From assembly GCF_005222485.1 (NCBI RefSeq), contig NZ_CP029078.1:8805501-8869500 (forward strand): DNA of 64,000 bases, in the 5' to 3' direction. Positions 7,813 through 16,337 of the stretch are shown piece after piece. This stretch comes from Streptomyces griseoviridis (GTDB taxonomy: Bacteria > Actinomycetota > Actinomycetes > Streptomycetales > Streptomycetaceae). The position numbers and the translations under genes were made by a program. Numbering within the stretch: the first letter of the stretch is position 1; every line of letters starts with the position of its first letter. Below the pieces are notes generated by a model that made no database searches, was not told the DNA's origin, and was given only the letters and a program-made list of their open reading frames with translations.

Positions 7813-9010
7813 CACCCGCTACGCCCCGCCCGACACCCCGCTCGCCCCCGCCGACCCGCCCCAGGACCACGCCGCCGACCCCGGCCTCGACCCCGACTTC
7901 TCCGCGCTGCTGCGCCGGACCCTCGGACCGCTGCCCCCCGACGCCGACGCCGCCGCCGTCTGGCGGGCCCTCGGCCGCGACGGCGTCACCGCCGCCCTCT
8001 ACCCCACCGGCAGGCCGGGCCCGCCAGGCGCGCCACCGGTCGACCTGGCCCGCCTCGGCGCCCTGCTGGCCGCGCTCGACGCCCGCGCCGAGAACGGCGT
8101 CACCCTCAGCGTCCTCGTCCAGACCGCCAGCGCCCTCCCGCTGCTGGCCGCCGCACCCGGCGAACGCTGCGCCACCACCCACGCGCACCTCCTCACCGGC
8201 GCCGCCCGGGTCGCGCTCGCCGCGACCGACGAAGGCGCCCCGGGCTCCGACCTCGCCGCGCTCACCACCCGCGTCGACGTCCACGACGACCACCTCACCC
8301 TGCACGGCGGGAAACGCTGGATCACCAACGCCGTCGGCGCCGACCACCTCCTGGTCCTCGCCCGCCAGCGGCCCGGCCGGCACTTCACCAGCTTCCGCTG
8401 GGTCCTGGTCCCCGCCGACGCCCCCGGCGTGACCGCCACCCCGGCCGACACCCCCCTGCTGGCCGGCTCGGGCACCGGCCACCTCCGCTTCGACGCGGTC
8501 CGCCTCACCCCCGACCACCTGGTCGGCGGAGCCGGCCGCGCCCTCGCCTCCTTCGCCCGCCACATGGCGACGGAGCGGATCGCGGGCGCCCACTGGGCCG
8601 TCGCCCTCACCGCCCGCGTCCTGCGCGCCACCCGGGACCGGCTCGAACACCGCGAGGCGGACGGCCGCCCGCTGTGGCAGAACCCGGTGATCCGCCGCGA
8701 CTTCGCCGCCTGCCTGGTCCGCGTCACCCAACTGCGGGCCCTGCTCGACACCGTCACCGAGCGGGTCACCGCCGACCGCGACCTCGCCTGGGCCGGCCTG
8801 CTGAAGGCGGCCGTCGGACAGGAGGCCGACGCGGTCCTCAGCCGCTGCGCCGACCTCCAGGGCGCCGACGGCCTCGCCGAGGGCGGCGCCCAGCGGATCC
8901 GCGCCGAGGCCGCCGTCCTCGGCCTCGGCGGCGGCGCCACCGACCTCATGCTCGCCCAGGTCGCCGACCGCGCCGACACCTTCCTCGACCGGCTCGGACC
9001 GTGCCCATGA
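7805..9010 (+). CDS. Acyl-CoA-dehydrogenase-like flavoprotein 2
   Basis: A 401-residue second acyl-CoA dehydrogenase family protein starting at TTG 7805, overlapping the previous stop by 8 bases. The FAD/substrate strand ALAATDEGAPGSDLAAL matches the family T-E-x-x-x-G-S-D pattern, followed by GGKRWITNAVGADHLLV, and the C-terminal domain has RHMATERIAGAHWAV where family members carry R-x-x-[VIA]-A-x-x-x-x-G. It keeps more canonical acyl-CoA dehydrogenase motifs than the first. The pair could form a heteromeric dehydrogenase or act in sequence on the carrier-bound acyl group. The N-terminal ~40 residues are Pro/Asp-rich and probably disordered. Confidence 0.85.
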   Translation: MSDTRYAPPDTPLAPADPPQDHAADPGLDPDFSALLRRTLGPLPPDADAAAVWRALGRDGVTAALYPTGRPGPPGAPPVDLARLGALLAALDARAENGVTLSVLVQTASALPLLAAAPGERCATTHAHLLTGAARVALAATDEGAPGSDLAALTTRVDVHDDHLTLHGGKRWITNAVGADHLLVLARQRPGRHFTSFRWVLVPADAPGVTATPADTPLLAGSGTGHLRFDAVRLTPDHLVGGAGRALASFARHMATERIAGAHWAVALTARVLRATRDRLEHREADGRPLWQNPVIRRDFAACLVRVTQLRALLDTVTERVTADRDLAWAGLLKAAVGQEADAVLSRCADLQGADGLAEGGAQRIRAEAAVLGLGGGATDLMLAQVADRADTFLDRLGPCP

Positions 9011-9657
9011 GATGGGCACAGGTGGCCGACCTGGTCTGGGTGATCAGCGGCCCCCGCCCCCGGCCGTCCTCCGCACCCCACCCGCGCGACCTCGCCTCCT
9101 GCGCAGGACTGCCCCCGTGGCGGGCCGGGCAGCGCCTGGCGGGCCGGGCCGCGCTGCGCGAACTCCTCACCCGGGTCAGCCCCGCCCACGCCGCCGCGCC
9201 CGTCGTCGCCGACCCCGGCGGCCCGCCCCGGCTGGCGGACGCCCCCGGCGTCGCCGTCAGCGTCTCCCACGACGGTGACGCCGTCGCCGCCGCCGTCTCC
9301 CTCGCCGGACCGGTCGGCGTGGACGTCCAGCAGGTGCCCGACGGCGACCACGACCGGCTGCTGCGCCGCTGCCTCGGACCCTGGGCTGCCGAGGCCGCCC
9401 GCTGGCCCCGGCACGAGCAGCGCACCGAACTGGCCTGGGTGTGGACCGCCCAGGAAGCGTGCGTCAAGGCCGCGGGAACGGGACTGCGCGGCCGCCCCTG
9501 GACCATCGAGGTACCGCCGCACGCCACCGCGGGACGCTGGCGCGACCTGCGCTGGGTCAGCCTGCGCGACTGGTCCGCCACCCCCCTGAGCTGCGCCTTC
9601 CACGATCCGGCCGACGGCGGGCGCACCGCACCCAGCGAACCGGAGAACCGACCATGA
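9007..9657 (+). CDS. Sfp-type 4'-phosphopantetheinyl transferase
   Basis: The 216-residue product transfers the phosphopantetheine arm from coenzyme A to carrier-protein serines. Three family motifs are present: VAVSVSHDGD, the Mg-binding GPVGVDVQQV (the usual acidic residue after G-V-D-V is Gln here) and WVWTAQEACVKAAGTGL, equivalent to W-[ST]-x-x-E-A-x-x-K-A-x-G. Start ATG overlaps the previous stop as ATGA. A dedicated activating enzyme inside the run supports the view that the two carrier domains encoded nearby are the working tethers of the pathway. Confidence 0.92.
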   Translation: MRWAQVADLVWVISGPRPRPSSAPHPRDLASCAGLPPWRAGQRLAGRAALRELLTRVSPAHAAAPVVADPGGPPRLADAPGVAVSVSHDGDAVAAAVSLAGPVGVDVQQVPDGDHDRLLRRCLGPWAAEAARWPRHEQRTELAWVWTAQEACVKAAGTGLRGRPWTIEVPPHATAGRWRDLRWVSLRDWSATPLSCAFHDPADGGRTAPSEPENRP

Positions 9658-11189
9658 CGACGGATCAGCACCTGTACACCTGGTTCGCGGACTGCGCCGA
9701 CCGCTTCGGCGACCACCCCGCCCTCGAAGCGGGCGACACCCGGCTCACCTACGACGAACTGCGCGCCCTCGCCGAGGACATCGCCGCGGGACTCCTCGCC
9801 GACCTCGGCGACGTCCCGCGCCGCGCCGGACTCCTCTCCGGGCGCGGCGTCCTCACCTACGCCTCCTACCTGGCGCTGCAACGCCTCGGCAGCACCGTCG
9901 TCCCGCTCTCCGCCGCCGCGCCCGCCGAGCGCAACCGGCGCATCGTCGACGCCGCCGCCCTCGACGTCGTCGTCGGACAGCCGGGGCAGAAAGCGGTCGA
10001 CGGCGTGCGGCGGCACGCGCCCGCGCCCGGCGGCGGCCCGCTGACCGCCCTGCCGAAGGAACCGGCCGGCGGACCCGACGACCAGGCGTACATCCTGTTC
10101 ACGTCCGGCTCGACCGGCACCCCCAAAGGCGTGCCGATCACCCACCGGAACGTCTCCTGGTACCTCGCCCACCTCACCGACGCCTTCCCCACAGGGACCG
10201 GCAGCCGGGCGTCCGCCACCTTCGACCTCACCTTCGACCTCTCCGTCCACGACATGTTCACCACCTGGGGCACCGGCGCGACCCTCGTCGTGCCCTCCCC
10301 GCGCGACCTGCTGACCCCGGTGCGGTGGGCGGCCGAACGGGAACTCACCCACTGGTTCTCCGTGCCGTCGGCCGTCTCCCTCGCGCACCGGATGCGGGAA
10401 CTGCGACCCGGCAGGCTGCCACGGCTGCGGCGCAGCCTGTTCTGCGGGGAACCGCTGACCCGTCAGCAGGCCCTGTGGTGGGCCGAGGCCGCCCCGGCGA
10501 GCACCCTGGCCAACCTGTACGGCCCCACCGAACTGACCATCAGCTGCGCCGCCCACATCCTGCCCGCGGATCCCGAGTCGTGGCCGCCCACCAGCAACGA
10601 CACCGTACCCATCGGCGTGTTGCACCCCGGACACGACCACCTGATCCTCGACGAACGCGGACGGCCCGCGCCGACCGGGGAGTTGGTCGTCCGAGGGCCC
10701 CAACGCTTCGCCGGATACCTGGAACCGGCCGAGAACGCCGGCCGGTTCCGCCACCCCGACCCGGCGCGCGGACCCCTCGGACCCGACGACGACGGCGCCC
10801 GCCCGAGCGAGGGGCACTGGTACCGCACCGGCGACCGGGTCACCCACGAGGACGGCCGCCTCGTCCACCTCGGGCGGCTCGACCACCAGGTGAAGGTCAA
10901 CGGCTACCGGGTCGAACTCGGCGAGATCGAGGCCGCGTTGCGCGCCCAGCCCGGGGTCACCGACGCCGTCGTGGTGGCGCTGGCCGAGCCGCGCGGCGAC
11001 ACCGCGCTGCGCGCCGCCTGCGCGGCCACCGGCGCCGACCCCGACACCCTGCTCGCCGGAGTCCGCGACCGGCTGCCCCCGTACATGGTGCCGCGCACCG
11101 TCACCGTCCTCGCGCGGCTGCCGCTCAACGCCAACGGAAAGCTCGACCGCACGGCCGTCGCGGAGATCGTCGCGCGCCCGCGCCCCTGA
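9654..11189 (+). CDS. Stand-alone amino-acid adenylating enzyme (NRPS A-domain-like, VinM/BtrJ-type role possible)
   Basis: A 511-residue adenylation enzyme with no carrier or condensation domain. The core motifs are A3 ILFTSGSTGTPKGVP (147 onward), A4 SATFDLTFDLSVHDMF, A5 NLYGPTELT, A7 HWYRTGD, A8 LDHQVKVNGYRVELGEIEA and A10 LNANGKLDRTA. The F-D-L-T-F-D-L-S-V pattern at A4 is of the kind found in free-standing amino-acid ligases of carrier-bound pathways; I infer, without a search, a role like VinM (adds alanine to an aminoacyl-ACP) or the second activity of BtrJ (adds a protecting Glu). ATG overlaps the transferase stop. Substrate is not predictable by eye. Confidence 0.85.
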   Translation: MTTDQHLYTWFADCADRFGDHPALEAGDTRLTYDELRALAEDIAAGLLADLGDVPRRAGLLSGRGVLTYASYLALQRLGSTVVPLSAAAPAERNRRIVDAAALDVVVGQPGQKAVDGVRRHAPAPGGGPLTALPKEPAGGPDDQAYILFTSGSTGTPKGVPITHRNVSWYLAHLTDAFPTGTGSRASATFDLTFDLSVHDMFTTWGTGATLVVPSPRDLLTPVRWAAERELTHWFSVPSAVSLAHRMRELRPGRLPRLRRSLFCGEPLTRQQALWWAEAAPASTLANLYGPTELTISCAAHILPADPESWPPTSNDTVPIGVLHPGHDHLILDERGRPAPTGELVVRGPQRFAGYLEPAENAGRFRHPDPARGPLGPDDDGARPSEGHWYRTGDRVTHEDGRLVHLGRLDHQVKVNGYRVELGEIEAALRAQPGVTDAVVVALAEPRGDTALRAACAATGADPDTLLAGVRDRLPPYMVPRTVTVLARLPLNANGKLDRTAVAEIVARPRP

Positions 11190-11218
11190 CCACCGTCCCC
11201 CCAGCATTGGACCGCCTC

Positions 11219-11770
11219 ATGAACCCGCCCGTCTCCCCGCCCCGGGCCCACCGGCCCCGGCACCCCGCCGTGCCGTCCGCCACCTACCGCGCCGCCATCT
11301 CCCACCTGCCCACCGGCCTCGCCGTCGTCACCGCGCACGGCCCGGAGGGACCGGTCGGCTGCACGGTGACGGCCGTGCTCTCGCTGTCCGTCGACCCGCC
11401 GAGCCTGCTGGTGTCGCTCGCCTCCCGCAGCCGCACCCTGGCCGGACTGCTGCGGGCCCGCAGCTTCGCCGTCAACGTCCTCTCCTGGCAACACCGCGCC
11501 CTCGCCCACCAGTTCGCCACCGGCACCGCCGACGCCCGCTTCGCCGGGGTCGGCGTCCGCCAGGTCAACGGGGCGCCCGTCCTCGACGGGTGCGCGGCGG
11601 CCGTCGTCTGCGAGACCCGGGAGAGCGTCGAACTCTTCGACCACACCCTGGTCGCGGGCGTCGCGACCTGGACCAGCACCGACACCCGCGAACCCGCCGT
11701 CCTCTACCGGCGGGCCCCGCACACCCTGACGCCTTGCCCCACCGCCGACGCCCCGCCCGCTCAGGGCTGA
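11219..11770 (+). CDS. Flavin reductase domain protein
   Basis: A 183-residue protein of the flavin-reductase family that supplies reduced FMN or FAD to partner monooxygenases. Typical segments are SATYRAAISHLPTGLAVVTA, VGCTVTAVLSLSVDPPSLLVSL and SFAVNVLS followed by HQFAT. It lies 29 bases after the adenylating enzyme on the same strand and is probably the last gene of the run. Possible clients are one of the acyl-CoA-dehydrogenase-like proteins if it works as a two-component monooxygenase, or the luciferase-like monooxygenase at 13796. Its end overlaps the convergent regulator gene by 10 bases. Confidence 0.88.
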   Translation: MNPPVSPPRAHRPRHPAVPSATYRAAISHLPTGLAVVTAHGPEGPVGCTVTAVLSLSVDPPSLLVSLASRSRTLAGLLRARSFAVNVLSWQHRALAHQFATGTADARFAGVGVRQVNGAPVLDGCAAAVVCETRESVELFDHTLVAGVATWTSTDTREPAVLYRRAPHTLTPCPTADAPPAQG

Positions 11771-12336
11771 CGGACCTGCCGACGGCGCCGGTACGCCGCC
11801 GAGTTGGCCGAACTGCCGCAGCGCAGCTTGTCGCACCAGCGGCGGCTCGCGGCCCGTGAGCGGTCCAGGAACATCCGGGTGCAGTTCTCGCGGGCGCAGA
11901 CCCGGATGTGGTGCCGCTCCTGTGACCCCAGCAGCTCGCTCGCGGCGACGGCGAGATCCGCCAGCACCTGCGACAGGTCACCTGCGCGGTGCAGCTCGCC
12001 GATCGCCGACAGGCGCGGCACCACACCCGGGCGCCCGGCCGCGCGCCGGATCACCGCCAGATCGGCCGGGTCCGCCCCGGCCCCCTCCGGGACGCCCGCC
12101 GCGGCCCGGTACACGGCCTCGCGCAGCTCCACGGCGGTGCGGAACCCCGCGGCGGTGACCCGCAGCGGCCCGTCCGTGAGACCCGAGAGCCGCACCCACC
12201 GCTCCAGCTCGGCCGGGCCGGTCAGCAGCTCCACCCGTTCGGTGGTGCGCCAGGACAGCGTCCCGGCGAAGTCGAGCGCGAGGTGATCACTGATGAAGTC
12301 GAAGTCCACACCCCCAGTCTCGGCCGTCCCCGGCAT
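11761..12336 (-). CDS. ABATE-domain/CGNR-type zinc-finger transcriptional regulator with variant CGSS motif
   Basis: The 191-residue protein has the N-terminal stress-associated ABATE region (DFISDHLALDFAGTLSWR onward) and a C-terminal zinc finger CARENCTRMF...RRWCDKLRCGSS. Four Cys remain, but the signature that names the family, C-G-N-R, reads C-G-S-S, followed by SAAYRRRR. It is transcribed toward the biosynthetic run (convergent overlap with the flavin reductase) and divergently from the EamA transporter, with only 34 bases between the two starts, so it likely controls that transporter. The ligand is unknown. Confidence 0.85.
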   Translation of the reverse strand: MPGTAETGGVDFDFISDHLALDFAGTLSWRTTERVELLTGPAELERWVRLSGLTDGPLRVTAAGFRTAVELREAVYRAAAGVPEGAGADPADLAVIRRAAGRPGVVPRLSAIGELHRAGDLSQVLADLAVAASELLGSQERHHIRVCARENCTRMFLDRSRAASRRWCDKLRCGSSANSAAYRRRRQVRQP

Positions 12337-12370
12337 GGTGCGCCACCGCGTTCCGTCATACCCTCAACCG

Positions 12371-13357
12371 ATGACGATGGACGACCGGAACGACGCCCCC
12401 CACCCCGGCGCCGGCACCTCGGCCGCGGCCTCCCCGCGCCCGCCCGCCACCGCCACCACCCCCGGTTCCCCGACCCCCGCCGCCCGGCCCACGACGGCCG
12501 TCACCACCCTCCTCACCCTCGCGACCGCCGTGCTGTGGGCCCTGCTCTGGGCCCTCGCCTTCATCACCACCAAACTCGCCCTCGAGGACGCCTCACCCGG
12601 CTGGGTCGTCGGCGTGCGCTGCCTCGCGGCCGGCGCCGTCCTCGTCTCCCTGCGCGCCCGCCACCTCCCCGCGGCCCGCCGCGAACTCGGCCGCCTCACC
12701 CTCGCCGGACTGCTCACCACCACCGGCTACCTCGGCGTCATCGGCTTCGCCCTGCCCCACCTGTCGGCCGGCATGGCCGCGGTCCTCTCCTCAGGCACCC
12801 CGCTGCTCGTCGTCACCCTGACCGTGCTCAGCAGCAGGAGCAGGCTCCGCCCGGTCCACGCGGCCGGCCTCGTGCTGGGCGTCGTCGGCATCGTGATGTC
12901 GGCCGTCGACCGGCTGAACCTGGGCGTGGTCACCGTCGGCGGCATCGTCCTCGGCTGCTGCGCCGTCTGCTGCCTTGCCCTGGGCACGTTCCTCACGCCG
13001 TACCTGATCCGGCCGGGAACCGACCTGTTCCTCGCCACCGGCTGGCAGTCCCTGACCGGCGCCGTCCCGCTCCTGCTGATCACCGCCTGCACCGGCGACC
13101 TGGTGCCCGACGGCATGGGCCCGCGCCTCGTCGGCCTCATGCTCTACCTGGCGCTGGGCGCCTCGATCCTCGGGATGACGCTCTGGCTGCTGCTGATACG
13201 CAGGGTCGGACCGAGCCGCGCCAGCATCGCCCAGTTCATGCCCCCGCTGTTCAGCATCGCCCTGGCCGCCGCCCTGCTCGGGGAGCCCGTCACCCCGCTT
13301 GAGGCGCTCGCGGTCGTCCCGGTGGCGCTGAGCACCGTACTGACCACCCGCCGGTGA
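12371..13357 (+). CDS. EamA-family (DMT) transporter
   Basis: A 328-residue integral membrane protein with about ten hydrophobic segments in two EamA repeats, for example TLATAVLWALLWALAFITTK at the first helix and ALGASILGMTLWLLLI in the second half. The first ~45 residues are Pro/Thr/Ala-rich and cytoplasmic. I chose ATG 12371; an upstream in-frame start at 12293 would run into the divergent regulator gene. The family exports amino acids and small metabolites. Position beside the CGNR regulator suggests local control; a role exporting the product of the upstream cluster is possible but unproven. Confidence 0.9.
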   Translation: MTMDDRNDAPHPGAGTSAAASPRPPATATTPGSPTPAARPTTAVTTLLTLATAVLWALLWALAFITTKLALEDASPGWVVGVRCLAAGAVLVSLRARHLPAARRELGRLTLAGLLTTTGYLGVIGFALPHLSAGMAAVLSSGTPLLVVTLTVLSSRSRLRPVHAAGLVLGVVGIVMSAVDRLNLGVVTVGGIVLGCCAVCCLALGTFLTPYLIRPGTDLFLATGWQSLTGAVPLLLITACTGDLVPDGMGPRLVGLMLYLALGASILGMTLWLLLIRRVGPSRASIAQFMPPLFSIALAAALLGEPVTPLEALAVVPVALSTVLTTRR

Positions 13358-13548
13358 ACGGCGGCCGGTCCGCGCGGCCCCGTCCCGCCGCCGGACGGAG
13401 CACCCGGGCCGGCCGCCCCCATCGCCGCTGCGCACCATTGTCCGGCGACGGCCGAGACGTTAACGTGAGGCACGATCACCGGAGTCGGCGGCCGTCCACC
13501 GGCGCGCCCCGACCCCGTGACCGGTCCGACGATCCGGAGGTGAACGGC

Positions 13549-13677
13549 ATGCGGGCGCGACGCGACAGCCGACTGCCGCACTACGGACGGGCCTTCACCA
13601 CGCGCGTGCTGCGCCGCCACGTCGACCTGCTCCGGGTCAGCAGCGCCCTCTGTCCGGGGACCCCGCCGCGCCACTGA
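13549..13677 (+). CDS. Putative leader peptide (R-H-V-D-L-L-R-V-S-S-A-L-C type)
   Basis: A 42-residue basic peptide beginning MRAR and carrying RRHVDLLRVSSALC before a short tail. Short peptides with this H-[IV]-D-L-x-R-V core and a terminal Cys are annotated as leader peptides upstream of sulfur-related genes in Streptomyces. GGAGG (13536-13540) lies 8 bases before ATG 13549. It sits 118 bases upstream of the flavin monooxygenase gene on the same strand. A closely similar peptide is encoded at 60237-60377. A role in sensing cysteine or sulfur supply by translation-coupled control is inferred from the family, not shown here. Confidence 0.8.
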   Translation: MRARRDSRLPHYGRAFTTRVLRRHVDLLRVSSALCPGTPPRH

Positions 13678-13795
13678 GCGCGCCCGCCCCGCCGGCGTCG
13701 CCACGCGCCGCGCACCGATCGCACCGCGCGATCCTCCGCCTGCCCCGAACCCGTTCGCCGCCGCCGTGCGGCGACCCGCGCGTGAGGTGAGAGCC

Positions 13796-15118
13796 ATGTC
13801 CCCGTTCGCGCCCCGACCCCAGCTGCATCTGGGGGTGTTCTACCCGGGCGTCGGCGCCCAGCTGATCTGGGACGACCCCGACGCCCTCCCGCACACCGCC
13901 GCCGACACCTTCGTCCGGGTCGCCCGGACCCTCGAACGCGGCCTGTTCGACGCCTTCTTCCTCGGCGAGGGGCTGCGGGTGCGGGAGAACCGCGGCCGCG
14001 TCTTCGACCTCGACGCCGCCGGCCGGCCCGACGCCATCACCCAGCTCTCCGCCCTCGCCGCCGTCACCGAGCGGATCGGCCTGGTGGCCACCCAGAACAC
14101 CACCTACAACCACCCCGCGGACCTGGCCCGCCGACTGGCCGGCCTCGACCTGCTCTCCGGCGGGCGGGCCGGCTGGAACGTCGTGACCACCGACAACGCC
14201 TGGACCGGCGCCAACTTCCGGCACGGCGGCTGGCTCGCGCACGAGCGCCGCTACGAACGCGCCGACCGATTCATCGACGTCGCCAAGGAGCTGTGGTCGT
14301 CCTGGGGCCGGCCCGACGCCACCGTCGAGCGGGACGACGACCTGGTCAGGCTGACCGCCACCGCCACCGTGCCCGGCAGCCCCCAGGGCCGTCCCGTGCT
14401 GTTCCAGGCGGGCGACTCCGACGGCGGCCGCGAACTCGCCGCCCGCCACGCCGAAGTGGTCTTCTCCGCCCACACCGAGTACGGCAAGGCACTCGCCTAC
14501 GCGACCGACCTGCGCGCCCGACTGGCCCGGCACGGACGCCCACCGGACGCGCTGCGCATCCTGCCCGGCGCGGGCGTCGTCCTCGGCGACACCCAGGACG
14601 ACGCCGTGGAGAAGGCCCGCTGGGTGCGCGAGCAGCAGGTCAACGGAGCCCGCGCGACCGCCTGGCTGGAACAGTACTGGGGCACCGACCTGTCCGCCTA
14701 CGACCCCGACGGGCCGCTGCCCGACATCGAGCCCACCGCCGACGAACTCGACCCCTCGCGCGGCACCGTCGCGGTCGAGCACCGCACCGGCAAGCTCGCC
14801 CTCGTCCAGAAATGGCGGGCGCTCGCCGCCGAACGCGACCTGTCCATCAAGGAGTTGGTGCGGGAGGTCTCCCCGGTCCACCCGACGTTCGTCGGCACCC
14901 CGGGCGCCGTCGCCGACGAATGGGCCCGCTATCTGCGCGACGGCGCCGTCGACGGCTTCAACCTCGCCCCGCACACCCTCCCCACCTCCGTGGACGACGT
15001 CGTCGACCTGCTCGTCCCGGAACTCCAGGAACGGGGCGTCTACCGCACCGAGTACCGGGGCAGCACCCTCCGCGACCACCTCGGCCTGCCGCCGCTACCG
15101 ACCGCCGGACGCCCCTGA
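13796..15118 (+). CDS. NtaA/SnaA/DszA-family flavin-dependent monooxygenase (luciferase-like)
   Basis: A 440-residue FMNH2-dependent monooxygenase of the bacterial luciferase superfamily, in the group with nitrilotriacetate and sulfone monooxygenases. Typical segments are LHLGVFYPGVGAQLIW at the N-terminus, LERGLFDAFFLGEGL, VTERIGLVATQNTTYNHP, LSGGRAGWNVVTTDN and HERRYERADRF. These enzymes need a separate flavin reductase; the one at 11219 is a candidate. GAGGTGA upstream of ATG 13796 is the ribosome site. The leader peptide just upstream points to sulfur control, so oxidation of an organosulfur compound is a reasonable guess. The 3' end overlaps the convergent MFS gene by 24 bases. Confidence 0.9.
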   Translation: MSPFAPRPQLHLGVFYPGVGAQLIWDDPDALPHTAADTFVRVARTLERGLFDAFFLGEGLRVRENRGRVFDLDAAGRPDAITQLSALAAVTERIGLVATQNTTYNHPADLARRLAGLDLLSGGRAGWNVVTTDNAWTGANFRHGGWLAHERRYERADRFIDVAKELWSSWGRPDATVERDDDLVRLTATATVPGSPQGRPVLFQAGDSDGGRELAARHAEVVFSAHTEYGKALAYATDLRARLARHGRPPDALRILPGAGVVLGDTQDDAVEKARWVREQQVNGARATAWLEQYWGTDLSAYDPDGPLPDIEPTADELDPSRGTVAVEHRTGKLALVQKWRALAAERDLSIKELVREVSPVHPTFVGTPGAVADEWARYLRDGAVDGFNLAPHTLPTSVDDVVDLLVPELQERGVYRTEYRGSTLRDHLGLPPLPTAGRP

Positions 15119-16303
15119 CCGCCGCACGGCCGCGGCGCCCAGGTCGGCCAGGAGGAACACCGTCAGCAGCGCCGCCGTCGCCGGGAAGAGGACGGGCGGG
15201 CCGCCCAGGGCCAGTACCGGGCCGCCCAGGAGCGAGCCCGCGCCCGTCCCGGCGTCGAAGGCGATGTTCCACGCCACCCCCGCGAGGACCGGCTCCCCCG
15301 ACGTCTCCTCCGCCGCCCGCATCGCCAGGACCAGCGTGGCGCTCTGCACCGCCCCGAACCCCACGCCGAACAGCGCGGCACCCCCGAGCAACAGCACCGG
15401 CTGATGGGAGGCGGCGCCCGCGGCGGCGCCCACGGCGGTGAGGACGGCGGCCGGCACCAGCACCGGCCGGCCGCCGTGGCGGTCGATGAGCCAGCCCGCG
15501 CCGAGCCGGGAGAGCACCGTGGCACCCTGCGCCACCAGCAGCGCCTCGGGCGCGGCCGGCGCCGTCAGCGGCAGGAAGGTGAAGACGACTCCGTACGCCG
15601 TCGTCGACGCGAACTCCACGAGCAGCGGCCCGGACAGCGGGCGCAGCGACCGCCAGGTGCCGCGCCGCTTCCGCGGCCGGCCCGCGGCGGCCGGCGGCGC
15701 CCCCCGCGGGAAGCCGAAGGCGCCGGCCACCACCAGGGCGGCGGCGCCCGCCGCCAGCGCGAACGTCACCCCGTACGCGCCCCGCCTGGCCAGCGCGATG
15801 CCCAGCGGGGCGCCCAGCACACCGGCGACCCCGACCACCGCGCCGTACCAGCCGAGCGCGCGCCCCCGGCTGCCCGGCGGGAACAGCTCCGTCGTGAAGG
15901 TGACCCCCGCCACGACGAACACCCCGAACCCCAGCCCCCGCACCGCCGAGAGGACGGCCAGCGCGGGCATCGACGCCGCGACCGGCAGCGCGAGAGCCGG
16001 CAGCCCGAGCAGCACGCCGCTCAACGCGAGGGAGCGGCGCCTGCCGAGCCGGGCGAACAGCCGGGGCGTGAACGGCTGCACGGCCAGGGTCGCCGCCATC
16101 AGCGTGGCGGTCAGCGTCCCGGCGCCCGCGGGACCCGCGCCCGAGGCGACCGCGTACGCGGGCAGCGCGGAGAGCAGCAGATTGAACCCGGCGAAGCCGC
16201 CGAACGCGGCGAGCAGCGCGCCGCCGACCGCCGCCCGCCGCCGCCCGAGGGGCGGAGCGGGCGCGCGGCCGGCGGGCGCGGACGGACCGGCGGGCCTGGT
16301 CAC
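15095..16303 (-). CDS. MFS transporter
   Basis: A 402-residue major facilitator with about 12 hydrophobic segments, starting at GTG 16303. The loop RLGRRRSLALSG between helices 2 and 3 and RFGF-like charged loops of the second half (WLIDRHGGRPVLV) match the family. It is the most distal gene of the minus-strand NRPS operon, 34 bases after the cupin, so it is a good candidate exporter of the NRPS product or a co-product. Drug/metabolite efflux is the usual role of such sugar-independent MFS proteins; the substrate is unknown. Confidence 0.88.
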   Translation of the reverse strand: MTRPAGPSAPAGRAPAPPLGRRRAAVGGALLAAFGGFAGFNLLLSALPAYAVASGAGPAGAGTLTATLMAATLAVQPFTPRLFARLGRRRSLALSGVLLGLPALALPVAASMPALAVLSAVRGLGFGVFVVAGVTFTTELFPPGSRGRALGWYGAVVGVAGVLGAPLGIALARRGAYGVTFALAAGAAALVVAGAFGFPRGAPPAAAGRPRKRRGTWRSLRPLSGPLLVEFASTTAYGVVFTFLPLTAPAAPEALLVAQGATVLSRLGAGWLIDRHGGRPVLVPAAVLTAVGAAAGAASHQPVLLLGGAALFGVGFGAVQSATLVLAMRAAEETSGEPVLAGVAWNIAFDAGTGAGSLLGGPVLALGGPPVLFPATAALLTVFLLADLGAAAVRRSGASGGR

Positions 16304-16337
16304 CGGGGTACGACCGGGCCCGCGCCACGGGCGCCGG

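Noticed and set aside
6630..8432. 600-residue frame overlapping the first dehydrogenase
   Set aside because: Arg/Pro-rich with no domain; dehydrogenase motifs are in the other frame.
1492..11770. Pyrrole-carboxylate pathway (prolyl adenylation plus dehydrogenase)
   Set aside because: The adenylating enzyme and dehydrogenases could suggest it, but the PLP decarboxylase and second ligase do not fit a prolyl-to-pyrrolyl route.
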